Positions 48,582-59,486 are shown, counted from the stretch's first letter. The stretch: DNA of 63,273 bases from Deltaproteobacteria bacterium (GCA_018266075.1 JAFEBB010000044.1:1-63273), one strand, 5' to 3'. Numbers and translations: made by a program. The notes: generated from the letters alone by a model not told the origin.

Positions 48582-50183
48582 CTAAGGCAGGTGCTTGGGC
48601 GCCACGGCCACCGGCAGCGTGGGCTCGGCCTTGTCCTTGGGCTTGTCGTAGCAGACGTGGTGCCACACGGTCTGGCGCTGCACGTCGGGCCAGGGCTGGC
48701 CGAAGGCGGGGATCTGCTGGTTGTCCTTGATGAGCGTGAACGAGTAGAGCCGCGGCTTGCCCGAGTTGTCGAAGTTGTGCTCGCGGCAGATGTAGCGGCC
48801 CCACTCCATGGGCAGGGTCTGGTTTCCGCCGGTCACGTTCTCCATGTACTTCCACCAGCGCGTGAAGAAGAAGCCGCGCTTCTCGCCGCCCTCGCCGAGC
48901 AGGTCCGTCGTCGTTCCGTCCTCGAAGACCGCTGGCGCGCTGAGCTGGTAGTCGGTGGAGAGCGGCTCCGGGGCGAACATGTCCCAGTTGCTCCACATCG
49001 AGGTGTACTCGAGCGTGGTGGAGATGGGCGTGGGCACGGGGAACTGCGGGTTCTTGGGCAGCGAGCCCCAGCACACCAGCACGAAGAACCCCGCCACGCC
49101 CATCCAGCCGTAGCGCACCGCGGGCGTCATGCCCGGGGCAGGCACCTTCACCGCCGTCTCCGGCAGGGTGGCCGCGAGCTTCTCGAACCGCGGCAGCCAG
49201 CTCGGAATGTTCAACGCCTTCGACGCGCGATCCACCACCCACTGCGACCACTCCGGCTCGAAGAGCGCCAGGTAGGTCATGGGCATGAAGTACGAGAAGT
49301 GGCCCACGTTGATGGTCATGAAGATGCCGGCGTGGAGCGAGGTGCCGCCCAGCAGCGCGGCGGCCTTGGCCAGCTTGCGCACCCGGCCGGCCACGGGCAG
49401 GTGGGTGAGGAAGATGAAGGTGCTCTCGATGACCAGCGTGCCGTAGGTCATCGCCTTCACGAGGAAGGGCGTGTCGAAGATGGGCGCCCACGGGCGCGAG
49501 AACACGTGGGTGAGGTGCAGCGTGTAGTGCACCGCGGTGCCGTCGCGCCAGGAGTGCCCGTTGGCCTTGTAGAACGCGGAGCAGAGGTACACCCAGCCGA
49601 CCTGCAAGCCGACGAGCCTGACCGGCAGCGCGAAGCCTTCGGTCGGGAGCGGCTTGCCCAGCTCCTTGGCGCGGAGCGCGTCGAGGCTCCACACGTTCCC
49701 CGACGCCGTGAACATGTGCCAGAAGAGCAGCACGCGCAGCACGGTGTCCGAGCCGTCGAAGAGCGGCGGGATGCGCTCCTGGAAGCCCGCAAAGAGCACG
49801 AAGGCGAGCACGCTCGCGATCCGGCTGCGGTAGCCGAGGATCACCGCGATCGACACGGCGACGGCAATCGCCCAGTACACCCAGACCATGGCCGGGGAGG
49901 CGAAGGCGTCGAGGAGCACGAAGCGGGTCTGGCGGGCCCAGCCGCTGATGAACGGCGCGCGGGGGAGCACGCCCGCGTCGCTGAACCAGGCGCGGAGATC
50001 CGGCGCGAACTCCAGCGCGTCGAAGAGGATGAACGCCCCGAGCACGATGCGGAAGAGCGCGATGGGCCGCAGGTCCACCTTCCCCAGCCAGAACCGCAGC
50101 GTGAAGGGGTTGGTGCCTGCGGGCTGCTCGAGGACCGAGACGGTCGGGGCAGCCGGGGCAGGCGAGGTGGGTGCGGCTTCCAT
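48582..50183 (-). CDS. HTTM-domain membrane protein (gamma-carboxylase-like)
   Basis: 533 residues. The HTTM (horizontally transferred transmembrane) domain related to vitamin-K-dependent gamma-glutamyl carboxylase fills about 30-330: RPIALFRIVLGAFILFDAL, FERIPPLFDGSDTVLRVLLFWHMF and VGLQVGWVYLCSAFYKANG are typical, with multiple membrane helices. A further helix (about 355-375) and a ~150-residue hydrophilic tail (TTDLLGEGGEKRGFFFTRW) follow. Bacterial members have unknown substrates; quinone or lipid-linked reactions in the membrane are suspected. No partner gene is obvious next to it. Confidence 0.82.
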   Translation of the reverse strand: MEAAPTSPAPAAPTVSVLEQPAGTNPFTLRFWLGKVDLRPIALFRIVLGAFILFDALEFAPDLRAWFSDAGVLPRAPFISGWARQTRFVLLDAFASPAMVWVYWAIAVAVSIAVILGYRSRIASVLAFVLFAGFQERIPPLFDGSDTVLRVLLFWHMFTASGNVWSLDALRAKELGKPLPTEGFALPVRLVGLQVGWVYLCSAFYKANGHSWRDGTAVHYTLHLTHVFSRPWAPIFDTPFLVKAMTYGTLVIESTFIFLTHLPVAGRVRKLAKAAALLGGTSLHAGIFMTINVGHFSYFMPMTYLALFEPEWSQWVVDRASKALNIPSWLPRFEKLAATLPETAVKVPAPGMTPAVRYGWMGVAGFFVLVCWGSLPKNPQFPVPTPISTTLEYTSMWSNWDMFAPEPLSTDYQLSAPAVFEDGTTTDLLGEGGEKRGFFFTRWWKYMENVTGGNQTLPMEWGRYICREHNFDNSGKPRLYSFTLIKDNQQIPAFGQPWPDVQRQTVWHHVCYDKPKDKAEPTLPVAVAPKHLP

Positions 50184-50296
50184 GCGGGCCTCCTAAATTG
50201 CGCGCACCTTACCCCGGCTCGGGGACGCGCGCGACCGGCGGCCCGTCGTTCGAATGGCGCTGGCCGGGCAGGGGGCCAGGGGCTGGCTGACCGGCC

Positions 50297-51064
50297 CTAC
50301 GGGTGCACGCACGCTGCGACGCACGCATTGCTGACGCAGTAGTGGCTCGCGCACATGAAGCTGATCTGGTCGAAATCGACCGTGCAGCTCCCGCCCGCGG
50401 CGAGCTGCGGGATGCATGTCTTGGTGTTGTTGAGGTCGCAGAAGAGCCCCGACGCGCAGTCCACCGGGGAGGTCGAAAGAAACCCGCCGTCGACCGAAAT
50501 CGGGGCGCACGACTGGCCCTGGGTCGCGTCGGCCGTGCAGCCCTGGATCGGATTGCAGTAGAGGCCGGTGGCGCAGTCGTAGTCCGGCACGTTGCACGCC
50601 GTGCCCTGCGTCTTCGGCTGGGTGCATTTCTGGATGGTGATGGGGCAGAGCAGGCCCTCGGTGCAGTCGTACTCGCTGGTGCAGCTCTGGCCGAGCACGC
50701 GGGTCCGCGCCGCCACGGTGCACCGGTTGCTGAAGCCGTCGCAGTAGTCGCTGTCGATGCACACGTCGCCGAACTGGCACCCGGCGTCGGTCTCGAGCTT
50801 GGCCGCACAGGCGCCCGGGCAAGTCACCGCCGAGGCCGTGCAGTAGAGCCCTGGTGCGCACTCGGTCGTGGCGTAGCAGGTGCCGCCCAGCGGTGTGCCG
50901 CCGCCCGTCGAACCTCCCGACCCCGAGCCGCCGGTGCTGCCGCTGGTCCCTGTGGTTCCGGTGCCACCGGTGTCGCCGGTGCTCCCGCTCGACGACGAGC
51001 TGCTCGAGCTTCCACTGCACGCCGCCACCAGCACTGCCGCCACCAACACTGCACCGAGCCGCAT
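50297..51064 (-). CDS. Cys-rich lipoprotein with Ser/Gly linker
   Basis: 255 residues. Signal peptide ending LVAAC (Cys16), then about 40 residues of Ser/Gly/Thr. The rest is Cys-rich: about 25 cysteines in units of ~35 residues such as GTCYATTECAPGLYC, DVCIDSDYCDGFSNRC, QSCTSEYDCTEGLLC, TACNVPDYDCATGLYC, DCASGLFCDL, SFMCASHYCV, that is a repeated C-x(4-6)-D/EC-x(2)-GLxC. This is a Dickkopf/EGF-like spacing found in many myxobacterial surface proteins. Likely displayed at the surface; ligand unknown. The tRNA gene lies just upstream. Confidence 0.83.
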   Translation of the reverse strand: MRLGAVLVAAVLVAACSGSSSSSSSSGSTGDTGGTGTTGTSGSTGGSGSGGSTGGGTPLGGTCYATTECAPGLYCTASAVTCPGACAAKLETDAGCQFGDVCIDSDYCDGFSNRCTVAARTRVLGQSCTSEYDCTEGLLCPITIQKCTQPKTQGTACNVPDYDCATGLYCNPIQGCTADATQGQSCAPISVDGGFLSTSPVDCASGLFCDLNNTKTCIPQLAAGGSCTVDFDQISFMCASHYCVSNACVAACVHP

Positions 51065-51134
51065 GGCCCCTCCGACGGTGATTCAGGGAATACGCCGATT
51101 GTACGGGATTGCGCAGCGCGGAGGCGGAGAAGGT

Positions 51135-51207
51135 TGGGCCCGGCAGGACTCGAACCTGCAACCAAGCGGTTATGAGCCGCCGGCTCTGACCGTTGAGCTA
51201 CGGGCCC
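51135..51207 (-). tRNA. tRNA with anticodon CAT (probably Ile2, or elongator Met)
   Basis: 73 bases on the minus strand with a complete cloverleaf: acceptor stem GGGCCCG/CGGGCCC, D-arm GCTC...GAGC, anticodon stem GGCGG/CCGCT with loop CTCATAA (anticodon CAT), T-arm GCAGG/CCTGC, discriminator A; no encoded CCA. The variable loop and stem bases (TTGGTT after CCGCT) are closer to tRNA-Ile2, whose C34 is changed to lysidine and reads AUA, than to E. coli elongator tRNA-Met. Initiator tRNA features (three G-C pairs GGG/CCC at the anticodon stem) are absent. Identity needs a covariance model. Confidence 0.9.
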
Positions 51208-51219
51208 TCAAACCCTGTT

Positions 51220-51474
51220 CTAGCGTATCGCCTGGGCGGTTGCGCGCTGGCGGGCAGGCGGGAACACGCGGCCGGCCAATCGAAAGGATCCGACGGCACC
51301 GAGTGTGGCGACGGCGACCCAAAGCAAGGGCCAAAGAGGAATCGAAACATCGCCGGACGGCGAAAGCGGCACGTACCAGCGCAGAAACGGAAGGGAAGTC
51401 GAGACCACCGCCAGGACAAGGTAGCCCGCAATCGAGAATAAGAAGTTGAAGGTCACCAGAAACACGAATCGCAC
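51220..51474 (-). CDS. small two-helix membrane protein
   Basis: 84 residues from GTG 51474. Two hydrophobic segments are visible (about 3-24, [21 protein letters not shown], and 46-63, [18 protein letters not shown]) with a Pro/Ser-containing periplasmic loop between. The end is basic ([10 protein letters not shown]). Nothing similar is recognised. It lies 47 bp downstream of rpoD on the same strand and 12 bp upstream of the tRNA gene, so it might belong to the rpoD transcript's end. Confidence 0.55.
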   Translation of the reverse strand: MRFVFLVTFNFLFSIAGYLVLAVVSTSLPFLRWYVPLSPSGDVSIPLWPLLWVAVATLGAVGSFRLAGRVFPPARQRATAQAIR

Positions 51475-51521
51475 GCCGTGATGCTAACGGCGTGCGACCG
51501 GGTGCTTCACGGCGAAGTGCG

Positions 51522-53738
<2,217 letters not shown>

Positions 53739-53802
53739 ACGGACGGTTCTCCTTGGGGTACTGCTCAAAGCAAAACGCGGACTTGAGGGCAAGTGCGGGC
53801 TT

Positions 53803-55626
53803 TCAGCCGGTCGCCTGGTCCTCTGGGTCGAGTGGGGCGGTCAGGCGGGTACGAAGCTCGCGCAGGCGCTGCTGCTCCTCGAGCAAAAGCTTGGTGTCTT
53901 CGTTGCTGAGGTCGTGCTCCTGGGCGCGGGCAAACTCGTGCTTCAGCTCCACCAGACGCTCCTCGACCCGCTCGAGGCGCACCTGCCGGGCCGCGTGCGA
54001 CACGGCCTCGCGACGATTGGCCTCGTTCGGCCAGCGCGTCAAAATCTCGCCCCGCTTGCGCTGGATGCGCTTGGCCAGGTTCGCGTCGATGGCGGCCCAG
54101 TGCTCGGCGAGGTCCTCGCCCTTGGACGCCAACTCCACCAACCCCCGGACGCCGTGGTGGCGAATTTCCTCCACCGCCTCGGCGCCCTCGGCATACGCGA
54201 GGCCTGAGTCCGCGAGGATGAGCGCGCAGAGCAGCTCCTCCGCAGCGCTCACCGCCGCCTCCGGCTTCGGCTTCTCCGGCTTCGGCGCGGGCTTCGCCTG
54301 CTGGTGGCTGGTGGCTGGTGGCTGGTGGCTGGTGCCGTTGGCGACCTTGCCGCGGCCGACGGAAGCGAGCACGTCGCTCTCGGAGACGCCCAGGTAGCTC
54401 GCGAGCCGACCCACGAAGAGCTTGCGCTCCAGGCTGGGACCCATGCTCTCCAGCACCGGCTTGAGCTCCTTGAGCGCCGAGACCTTGGCCTCCCACGGAG
54501 CAGCCGAACCCTCCGGCAGCGCCTCGCGGAGCAGGTGCTCGGTGAGCGGGATGGCGCTCTGGAGCAGCTCGGTCACGCCGGCTGAGCCGCGCTGGTTGGC
54601 GAAGTCGTCGGGGTCCTGGCCGGCCGGCAGCACGCACACCTTCGCAGCGACCGCGTGGGCCAGGATGCTGCCCGCCAGGCGGTGGACGGCCTTGGCGCCC
54701 GCAGCGTCGCCGTCGAGCAGGAGCACCAGCTCCTTGGCGCCCTGGCGGCTGAGCAGATCGAGCTGCTTGTCGGTGAGGGTGGTGGACGAGAGGGCGACCA
54801 CGTTCTGCACGCCCGCCTGGTGAAGCCCCACCACGTCGAAGTAGCCCTCGACGAGGATGGCCACGCCCGAGCGCCGGATGGCCTCGCGCGCGAGATCGAG
54901 GCCGAAGAGCACCTCGCCCTTCACGTAGAGCGGGCTCTCGCGGGAGTTGAGGTACTTGGGCCCGCCTTCGCCCTCGAGCTGACGGCCGCCGAAGGCAATG
55001 GTTCGGCCTTCGGGCGAGCGGATGGGGATCATGAGTCGGCCGCGGAACTGGTCGTAGTGGCCCGCGGTCTTGGGGCGGGGCACCAGCAAGCCTGCCTTCA
55101 AGGCCGGCTCGAGGGCGCCCTCACGAACAATCCTGTCGCCCAAATCGTTCCAGCTCTCGATGGCGTAGCCCATCCCGAACTTCTTCTGCATCTCCTCGCT
55201 CACCTGCCGGTCAGCCAGGTACTTGCGAGCGATGGCGCCCTTCTTCTCGTCGGCCAGGTTGGCCGCGTAGTGCGCCGCCGCGAGCTCATTCACCGAGCGC
55301 AGCGCCAGCCGCTCTTTCGCCTTCGGATCCTCGGCGCCGCCGAGATCCACCGAGAGCTCGCGCGCCAGGTCGCGGACGACGTCGACGAAGCCGCGGCCGC
55401 TCTGCCGCATCAGGAACGCGATCGCATCGCCGCCGGCCCCGCAGCCGAAGCACTTCCACATGCGCCGCTCGGGCGTGACGTAGAAGCTGGGCGTCTTCTC
55501 GCCGTGGAAGGGGCAGCAGCCCTTGAACGACCGGCCGCTCTTCTTGAGCGAGACGTGCCGCCCCACGATGGCCAGGACGTCGGCCCGGGCCAGGATCTCT
55601 TCGATCTTGTGGTGCGGAATCAGCAT
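53803..55626 (-). CDS. dnaG: DNA primase
   Basis: 607 residues. Start ATG 55626 ([31 protein letters not shown]) is the classic DnaG opening; the longer frame is unsupported. The zinc-binding motif is in [13 protein letters not shown]...[10 protein letters not shown], the Toprim domain has [14 protein letters not shown] and LLLDGDAAG. The carboxyl ~170 residues bind DnaB helicase. A Pro/Lys/Ala linker before the carboxyl domain contains a repeat [10 protein letters not shown], coded by GGCTGGT copies at about 54300-54332. It makes RNA primers for replication; part of the rpsU-yqeY-dnaG-rpoD cluster. 64 bp separates it from rpoD. Confidence 0.95.
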   Translation of the reverse strand: MLIPHHKIEEILARADVLAIVGRHVSLKKSGRSFKGCCPFHGEKTPSFYVTPERRMWKCFGCGAGGDAIAFLMRQSGRGFVDVVRDLARELSVDLGGAEDPKAKERLALRSVNELAAAHYAANLADEKKGAIARKYLADRQVSEEMQKKFGMGYAIESWNDLGDRIVREGALEPALKAGLLVPRPKTAGHYDQFRGRLMIPIRSPEGRTIAFGGRQLEGEGGPKYLNSRESPLYVKGEVLFGLDLAREAIRRSGVAILVEGYFDVVGLHQAGVQNVVALSSTTLTDKQLDLLSRQGAKELVLLLDGDAAGAKAVHRLAGSILAHAVAAKVCVLPAGQDPDDFANQRGSAGVTELLQSAIPLTEHLLREALPEGSAAPWEAKVSALKELKPVLESMGPSLERKLFVGRLASYLGVSESDVLASVGRGKVANGTSHQPPATSHQQAKPAPKPEKPKPEAAVSAAEELLCALILADSGLAYAEGAEAVEEIRHHGVRGLVELASKGEDLAEHWAAIDANLAKRIQRKRGEILTRWPNEANRREAVSHAARQVRLERVEERLVELKHEFARAQEHDLSNEDTKLLLEEQQRLRELRTRLTAPLDPEDQATG

Positions 55627-55708
55627 CCAGCTTCCACGCTGCAGCCGCCAAAGCCCCCCAAGGGCCTTCGCGTGCTTCGGCAAAACAGGTTGTAGCCGCC
55701 GGGGGGCG

Positions 55709-56161
55709 CTACTTGCCCGACAATCGGGCGGAGACAGCTTCGGAAACCACCTTGCCCTCGGCCCGGCCAGCCACGCGGGGCTTGAGGAGCTTCATCACGG
55801 CGCCCATTTCCTTGGGGCTCTTGGCGCCTGCCTCGGCGATGGCCGCGTCGACGAGCGCGCCCAGCTCCTCGGCCGAGAGTTGCTGGGGCAGGTAGGCCTG
55901 GAGGTGCGCGATCTCCTGGTTCTCGCGCGCGGCGAGCTCGGGGCGGTTGCCCTGGGTGAACTGGTCGGCGGAGTCGCGGCGCTGCTTGATGAGCGTGCCC
56001 ATCACCTGGATCACGCCGGCGTCGTCGAGCGAGCTGCCGAGCTCGATTTCCTTGTACTTGATGGCGCTCTTCACGGCGCGCACGAGCGTGAGGCGGACCT
56101 CGTCCTTGGCCTTGGCGGCCGTCTTGAGGTCTTCGTCGAGGCGCTCTTTGAGGCTCGCCAT
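55709..56161 (-). CDS. yqeY: GatB/YqeY domain protein
   Basis: 150 residues, the normal size of YqeY. LKERLDEDLKTAAKAKDEVRLTLVRAVKSAIKYKEIE, then RRDSADQFTQGNRPELAARENQEIAHLQAYLPQQLS and the end GAVMKLLKPRVAGRAEGKVVSE, which is the GatB/YqeY helical tail domain. In GatB the domain helps bind tRNA; free-standing YqeY may act on tRNA or be a partner of an amidotransferase. The position between rpsU and dnaG is usual in Gram-positives and Myxococcota. Confidence 0.93.
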   Translation of the reverse strand: MASLKERLDEDLKTAAKAKDEVRLTLVRAVKSAIKYKEIELGSSLDDAGVIQVMGTLIKQRRDSADQFTQGNRPELAARENQEIAHLQAYLPQQLSAEELGALVDAAIAEAGAKSPKEMGAVMKLLKPRVAGRAEGKVVSEAVSARLSGK

Positions 56162-56342
56162 TTGCGCTCCAAACCTGCGTCAGTCTGACGGGCAACCCTG
56201 ACGCTCCATCACCACAGGCGCGTCGTCGCCAATCTCCGACCATCCCCAACCGGCGGCGACGCCCGCGCCCTACAATCGATCGGCGCCGGGCAGGTCTGAG
56301 ACCCGCACCGGCGCCGGCCGGAACTTCACGCAGCGGGTGAAA

Positions 56343-56543
56343 CTACATCCCGCCGCCCTTGCGCATCTTCTTGAGGGCGCGCTTCTTCGCCGCCAGCGCC
56401 TTCTTCTTCCGCTTCACGCTGGGCTTCTCGTAGTGCTCACGCTTGCGGATCTCCGACAGGATTCCCGCCTTCTCGCACTGCTTCTTGAAGCGCTTGAGAG
56501 CGTTCTCGAAGGACTCGCCTTCCTTCACGCGAATACCGGGCAT
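56343..56543 (-). CDS. rpsU: 30S ribosomal protein S21
   Basis: 66 residues, start ATG 56543 with GGGGAGGTG upstream. Typical S21: [21 protein letters not shown], then [24 protein letters not shown] and a Lys/Arg-rich tail. It joins the small ribosomal subunit late and helps initiation. First gene of the macromolecular-synthesis cluster; yqeY begins 181 bp downstream. A terminator-like hairpin stands in its leader (56592-56616), as in many rpsU operons where transcription is attenuated. Confidence 0.95.
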   Translation of the reverse strand: MPGIRVKEGESFENALKRFKKQCEKAGILSEIRKREHYEKPSVKRKKKALAAKKRALKKMRKGGGM

Positions 56544-56591
56544 TTGGACACCTCCCCTCGAGCCAAACAAAAGTAATGGGTTGAAAAATGA

Positions 56592-56616
56592 GCAGGCCGG
56601 CCCAGGGCTGGCCTGC
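56592..56616 (-). promoter_or_regulatory. terminator/attenuator-like hairpin in the rpsU leader
   Basis: On the minus strand, 49 bp upstream of the rpsU start, 11-base arms (56616-56606 and 56602-56592, ten matches) form a GC-rich stem followed by TCATTTTTC, the appearance of a rho-independent terminator. No minus-strand gene ends there, so attenuation of the rpsU operon is the best explanation; a terminator for incoming transcription is the alternative. Confidence 0.6.
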
Positions 56617-56765
56617 GGGAAACGGCGCATCCTAGGGATGGCGCGTGGATTGTCAAGGAGGGGCGGGCGGATCCGCTCGGATCAGGCGCCGCAGGAAACG
56701 TGGCGTACAGGGGGGCTGGTCACGAGATTCGCGCTGCCGGAAGGCTCTACAATCGGCTCGTGCTC

Positions 56766-57263
56766 ATGCTCCGGAACCTGGGTGACTGGCTGATGGCCCT
56801 GTCCTGGGGATGGTCACCGTCGCTGCCCGAGGCCATCGCTGTTTTGGCTGCAGCTGGCTCGTTCGCGATGGTTCTTCAGAGCCGAGCCCAAATCGGCGGT
56901 TCGTCGGCGGGTGCCACCGCGCCCGCGCTCTTGATCGTGACGCTTTCTTTGGCCTTCACTGCTGCCTCAGCGACCTGCGACCTGTCGGTGGGGCTTTTCC
57001 CGATCGGGTGCCAACTCGGAGTGCCGCGAGATGCCCTCGCCATCGAGGTGCTTCGCGAAGCGAGGGTCACGAACGTGTTCGCCGTCGCGCTGGCGCTCCC
57101 CACGTTGCTGCTGTCGCTTGTCGGAATGCGACAACCGAGTTCACCGAATGTGCTCGCGCGAACGCGGGCCCTCCGGAGAGCCAATCGGTGGATGGCCGCC
57201 TCCACAGCAATGGCTGCGGCTTGGGCGCTGGCTGTCGTGTTCGGGCCCAGCGCGGGCCGCTGA
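56766..57263 (+). CDS. membrane protein, unknown
   Basis: 165 residues from ATG 56766; in-frame starts up to 56700 are possible. Four hydrophobic segments (about 20-36, LPEAIAVLAAAGSFAMV; 47-65; about 98-116, NVFAVALALPTLLLSLVGM; and the last ~20 residues, WMAASTAMAAAWALAVVFG). Two cysteines lie in CDLSVGLFPIGCQLG. No family recognised. Base composition is a little less extreme than in the genes to the left. The next gene starts about 20 bp downstream, so they may form a unit. Confidence 0.6.
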   Translation: MLRNLGDWLMALSWGWSPSLPEAIAVLAAAGSFAMVLQSRAQIGGSSAGATAPALLIVTLSLAFTAASATCDLSVGLFPIGCQLGVPRDALAIEVLREARVTNVFAVALALPTLLLSLVGMRQPSSPNVLARTRALRRANRWMAASTAMAAAWALAVVFGPSAGR

Positions 57264-57281
57264 TTGGACAAGGCATCGGCG

Positions 57282-57698
57282 ATGGCGCTTCGCACCCCAA
57301 TTGGTTGCGCGTCTCGAGCCCTCGTGGGCCCATTCCGAATGCTGGTGCTCTTCGGATGGGCCTCAGTTTGTGCGGGCTGCGATCCAGCGATGCGCGTCGA
57401 GGCAGAGGTTGTGCAATCTGACGGTGGTCGGCTCAACGGAACCGCTCGGATCGAGTGTCCTGCAGATGCGAAGGACGTCCGACGCGTCTGGGGAGCCAAA
57501 CCCGTGACCTACGGTCGGCTGGAGATTGCGGACATGGGGTTCGTCCCTGAGCCTTGCGCGTTGAAGGTCGAGTCTCCGGGCTTCGCTGCGAAGTCCGTTC
57601 CGCTGGGTAGCGCGTGCACAGTGCGCCACCAAGGTTTCCCCTGGGGCGGTGGATGTGCGGAGGCAAAGGTTCGTGTTGTCTTGGAGCCGAGCCGATAG
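57282..57698 (+). CDS. small lipoprotein, unknown
   Basis: 138 residues from ATG 57282 (AAGG 8 bp upstream); ATG 57339 gives a shorter signal peptide and is also plausible. The signal ends VCAGC, with the lipidated Cys followed by DPAMR. The mature domain (~105 residues) is beta-rich (AEVVQSDGGRLNGTARIECP, KPVTYGRLEIADMGFVP, CALKVESPGFAAKSVPL) and holds four further cysteines, which fits a disulfide-bonded small sandwich, similar in style to PEGA or carboxypeptidase-regulatory-like domains. Unknown family. Confidence 0.6.
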   Translation: MALRTPIGCASRALVGPFRMLVLFGWASVCAGCDPAMRVEAEVVQSDGGRLNGTARIECPADAKDVRRVWGAKPVTYGRLEIADMGFVPEPCALKVESPGFAAKSVPLGSACTVRHQGFPWGGGCAEAKVRVVLEPSR

Positions 57699-58068
57699 AG
57701 GGCGTGAGGCAAGTGGCGGTCCGCGTTGGGCTGCTCGAGATGCCGCTCAGGAGAAGGCCGGCGCAGCGAGTTCTCCAACGCACGACCGTATGCGGCCTGT
57801 TTCACCATTGGCTTCGCTACCTGCGGCCGCGGCGCCCCGCGAAATGCGCCGGCGGCACGGAGTGGGCTCCATAACGCCGGCGTCGTCATCCGCGGACTGC
57901 ATCAGTGCGCGTGTCCGTGCTTGGTGGCGGTCTTGGCCACCGGCTGGATTCCGCGCTGATCGGGTGGATCAAGCCGGATCCAAGGGCTCGTGAGATTGGA
58001 TCTGGAGACGGCTCCGCTGCCTGTCGAAATGCGCTCTGACCACGCGCGATGTCGATCGAGGTCGATCA
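57699..58068. other. gene-poor stretch, 370 bp
   Basis: Open frames cross this stretch in several directions but none has a start signal, signal peptide or family resemblance. I see no repeat, tRNA or strong hairpin in it. It may contain degenerate coding remnants; a database search of the translated sequence would show. Confidence 0.4.
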
Positions 58069-58413
58069 TCACGGCGACGGCGGGCAGTACACGTTCGAGC
58101 CCTGGAGATCGAGCGCGCTGCTCGAGTCGGTGGCGTTGCTGCCGTCCGTGGGGCCCGGGCCTCTGAAGCAGTTGGACGGCGTCGAGCCGCTGGTAGGTGG
58201 AGTGGGGGTGATGCTCGCCGGGTTCTGCACGTGCTGTACGGTCGAGCGGCCCGAGTAGCTGTTTCCCGGCGTGTTGCTCGGGGTGGTCGCGTCCTCGCCT
58301 GCGGGTGAGCTGCCCTGCGTGGCGCCGGTCGTGTCGCTGGCGGCACTTTGGGCGAACGCGGTCCCGCCGAGGCAGAGCACGGCGGAGAGGGCGGCGATGA
58401 GCTGGCGTTTCAT
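58069..58413 (-). CDS. small secreted protein, low complexity
   Basis: 114 residues with a signal peptide (KRQLIAALSAVLCLGGTAFA, AFA cleavage) and GGAGG 7 bp before the ATG. The mature 90 residues are Ser/Thr/Pro/Gly-rich (TGATQGSSPAGEDATTPSNTPG) with two cysteines near the end (SNCFRGPG, VYCPP). No fold expected from this composition; perhaps a surface or matrix peptide. It is divergent from the gene at 58578. Confidence 0.7.
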   Translation of the reverse strand: MKRQLIAALSAVLCLGGTAFAQSAASDTTGATQGSSPAGEDATTPSNTPGNSYSGRSTVQHVQNPASITPTPPTSGSTPSNCFRGPGPTDGSNATDSSSALDLQGSNVYCPPSP

Positions 58414-58577
58414 GACGGGCCTCCGAGCGGAAGGGCTCCGCCTAGGCTCGCCCTAAGCACGACCAACGGGAGATGGACGGACGCACGCTCGCGGTCCGCG
58501 CGCTCGGACTCTCGGGCTTCGCGGTTCAGCGGTCCGTGCTGGGGATAGTCTAGGAAGCAAACCAGACGGGCAATGAA

Positions 58578-59027
58578 ATGTCCTACCGCGAGCTCATCCG
58601 GCGGCTGTTGGCCTCGCGCTCAAACGGATCTCACCCCACGGACAGGTTTTGTGCCGCGACCGTCGACGCGTATCGCGCCGGTCGTCAAAGCGAGACTTCG
58701 AAAAAGTGGGATCAAGTCCGAGGGCGGGACTTCGGCTACGAGATGTTGAAGGACACGATCATCTGGTCCGACGAACATCCCGACTTCGAATGCACCAAGT
58801 GCGAGGAGATCCTCGCTCACCTGCTGATCTGGCGCCGCCATTTATGGGGCGCCGCGCGCTCAGGGATGGAACGACCGGACGTGTGGACCTCGGTGAAGAA
58901 CCAGTTCCCGGATTGGCCGGGGTTCCGTCGCGAGGTCAAGCCTGCGCTCGTGGACGAAGTGCTCAGCCAGGGACGAATCGATGTCGAGCGCGAGGTTGAA
59001 GCGCTTCGAAATCGGAAGAAGCTGTAG
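58578..59027 (+). CDS. hypothetical protein upstream of the hairpin array
   Basis: 149 residues, soluble. A basic head (SYRELIRRLLASRSNG), then helical segments and CTKCEEILAHLLIWRRHLWG, with the CxxC pair and Trp/His-rich stretch in the middle; acidic-basic mix at the end (RIDVEREVEALRNRKKL). It could be a nucleic-acid or metal-binding protein; no family is recognised. The 31-bp repeat array starts 33 bp after its stop. Confidence 0.6.
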   Translation: MSYRELIRRLLASRSNGSHPTDRFCAATVDAYRAGRQSETSKKWDQVRGRDFGYEMLKDTIIWSDEHPDFECTKCEEILAHLLIWRRHLWGAARSGMERPDVWTSVKNQFPDWPGFRREVKPALVDEVLSQGRIDVEREVEALRNRKKL

Positions 59028-59060
59028 GCCTGCTCTCCAGGAGCACGGGCGCCCTTAGCC

Positions 59061-59486
59061 CGGGAGAGCCATCTCCAGGTCGCTCCCGATTCGGGAAAGG
59101 TCGTTTCCCGCAGGTCTCGGTTCGGAAGAGCCATCTCCCGACCCAGACCGAGTTGGCAGAGCCCGCTTCCCCGCTACGTCCGCTTTGGAGAGCCCGCTCC
59201 CGCCCCAGACCGAGCGGGGAGAGCCGTCTTCCCGCCATGTCCGCGTTGCAGGAGCCCTCTCCCGACGCAATCGAGCGTGGCAGAGACCACTTCCCGCCGC
59301 GCCAGCTTCGGAAGAGACCGCTCCCGGCCGATCCCGATCCGGGAGAGACCTCCTCCGGCTGGTCCTTGGCTGGGAAACGCGTCTTCCGCCCGGACGCGCT
59401 CCAGAAAAGGCCTCCTCCGGGCGCGCAGGCTCCGGGAGAGGGCTGCCCCTTCCGGCTGATCTCAGGAAAAGTCCTTTTCTGACAGG
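59061..59486. repeat. 14-unit 31-bp tandem array of small hairpins
   Basis: Contiguous units start at 59061, 59092, 59123, 59154, 59185, 59216, 59247, 59278, 59309, 59340, 59371, 59402, 59433 and 59464. Each begins with a G/A-rich arm (GGGAGAG, GGGAAA, GGAAGAG, GGCAGAG) and has a C/T-rich arm (TCTCCC, TTTCCC, CTTCCC) 3-6 bases later, then a ~14-base spacer. In several units changes in one arm are matched in the other (unit 2 GGGAAA/TTTCCC; unit 11 GGAA/TTCC; unit 14 GAAAAG/CTTTTC), others are mismatched. The period is not a multiple of three, so this is not a coding repeat. The last unit merges into the duplication that follows. Confidence 0.85.

Noticed and set aside
57509-57889. 126-residue minus-strand frame in the gene-poor stretch
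   Set aside because: Overlaps the lipoprotein gene, no start site, no signal peptide; might be a coding remnant but cannot be supported.
59061-59486. CRISPR array
   Set aside because: Repeats are degenerate, contiguous and lack unique spacers of constant size between conserved repeats; no cas genes nearby.
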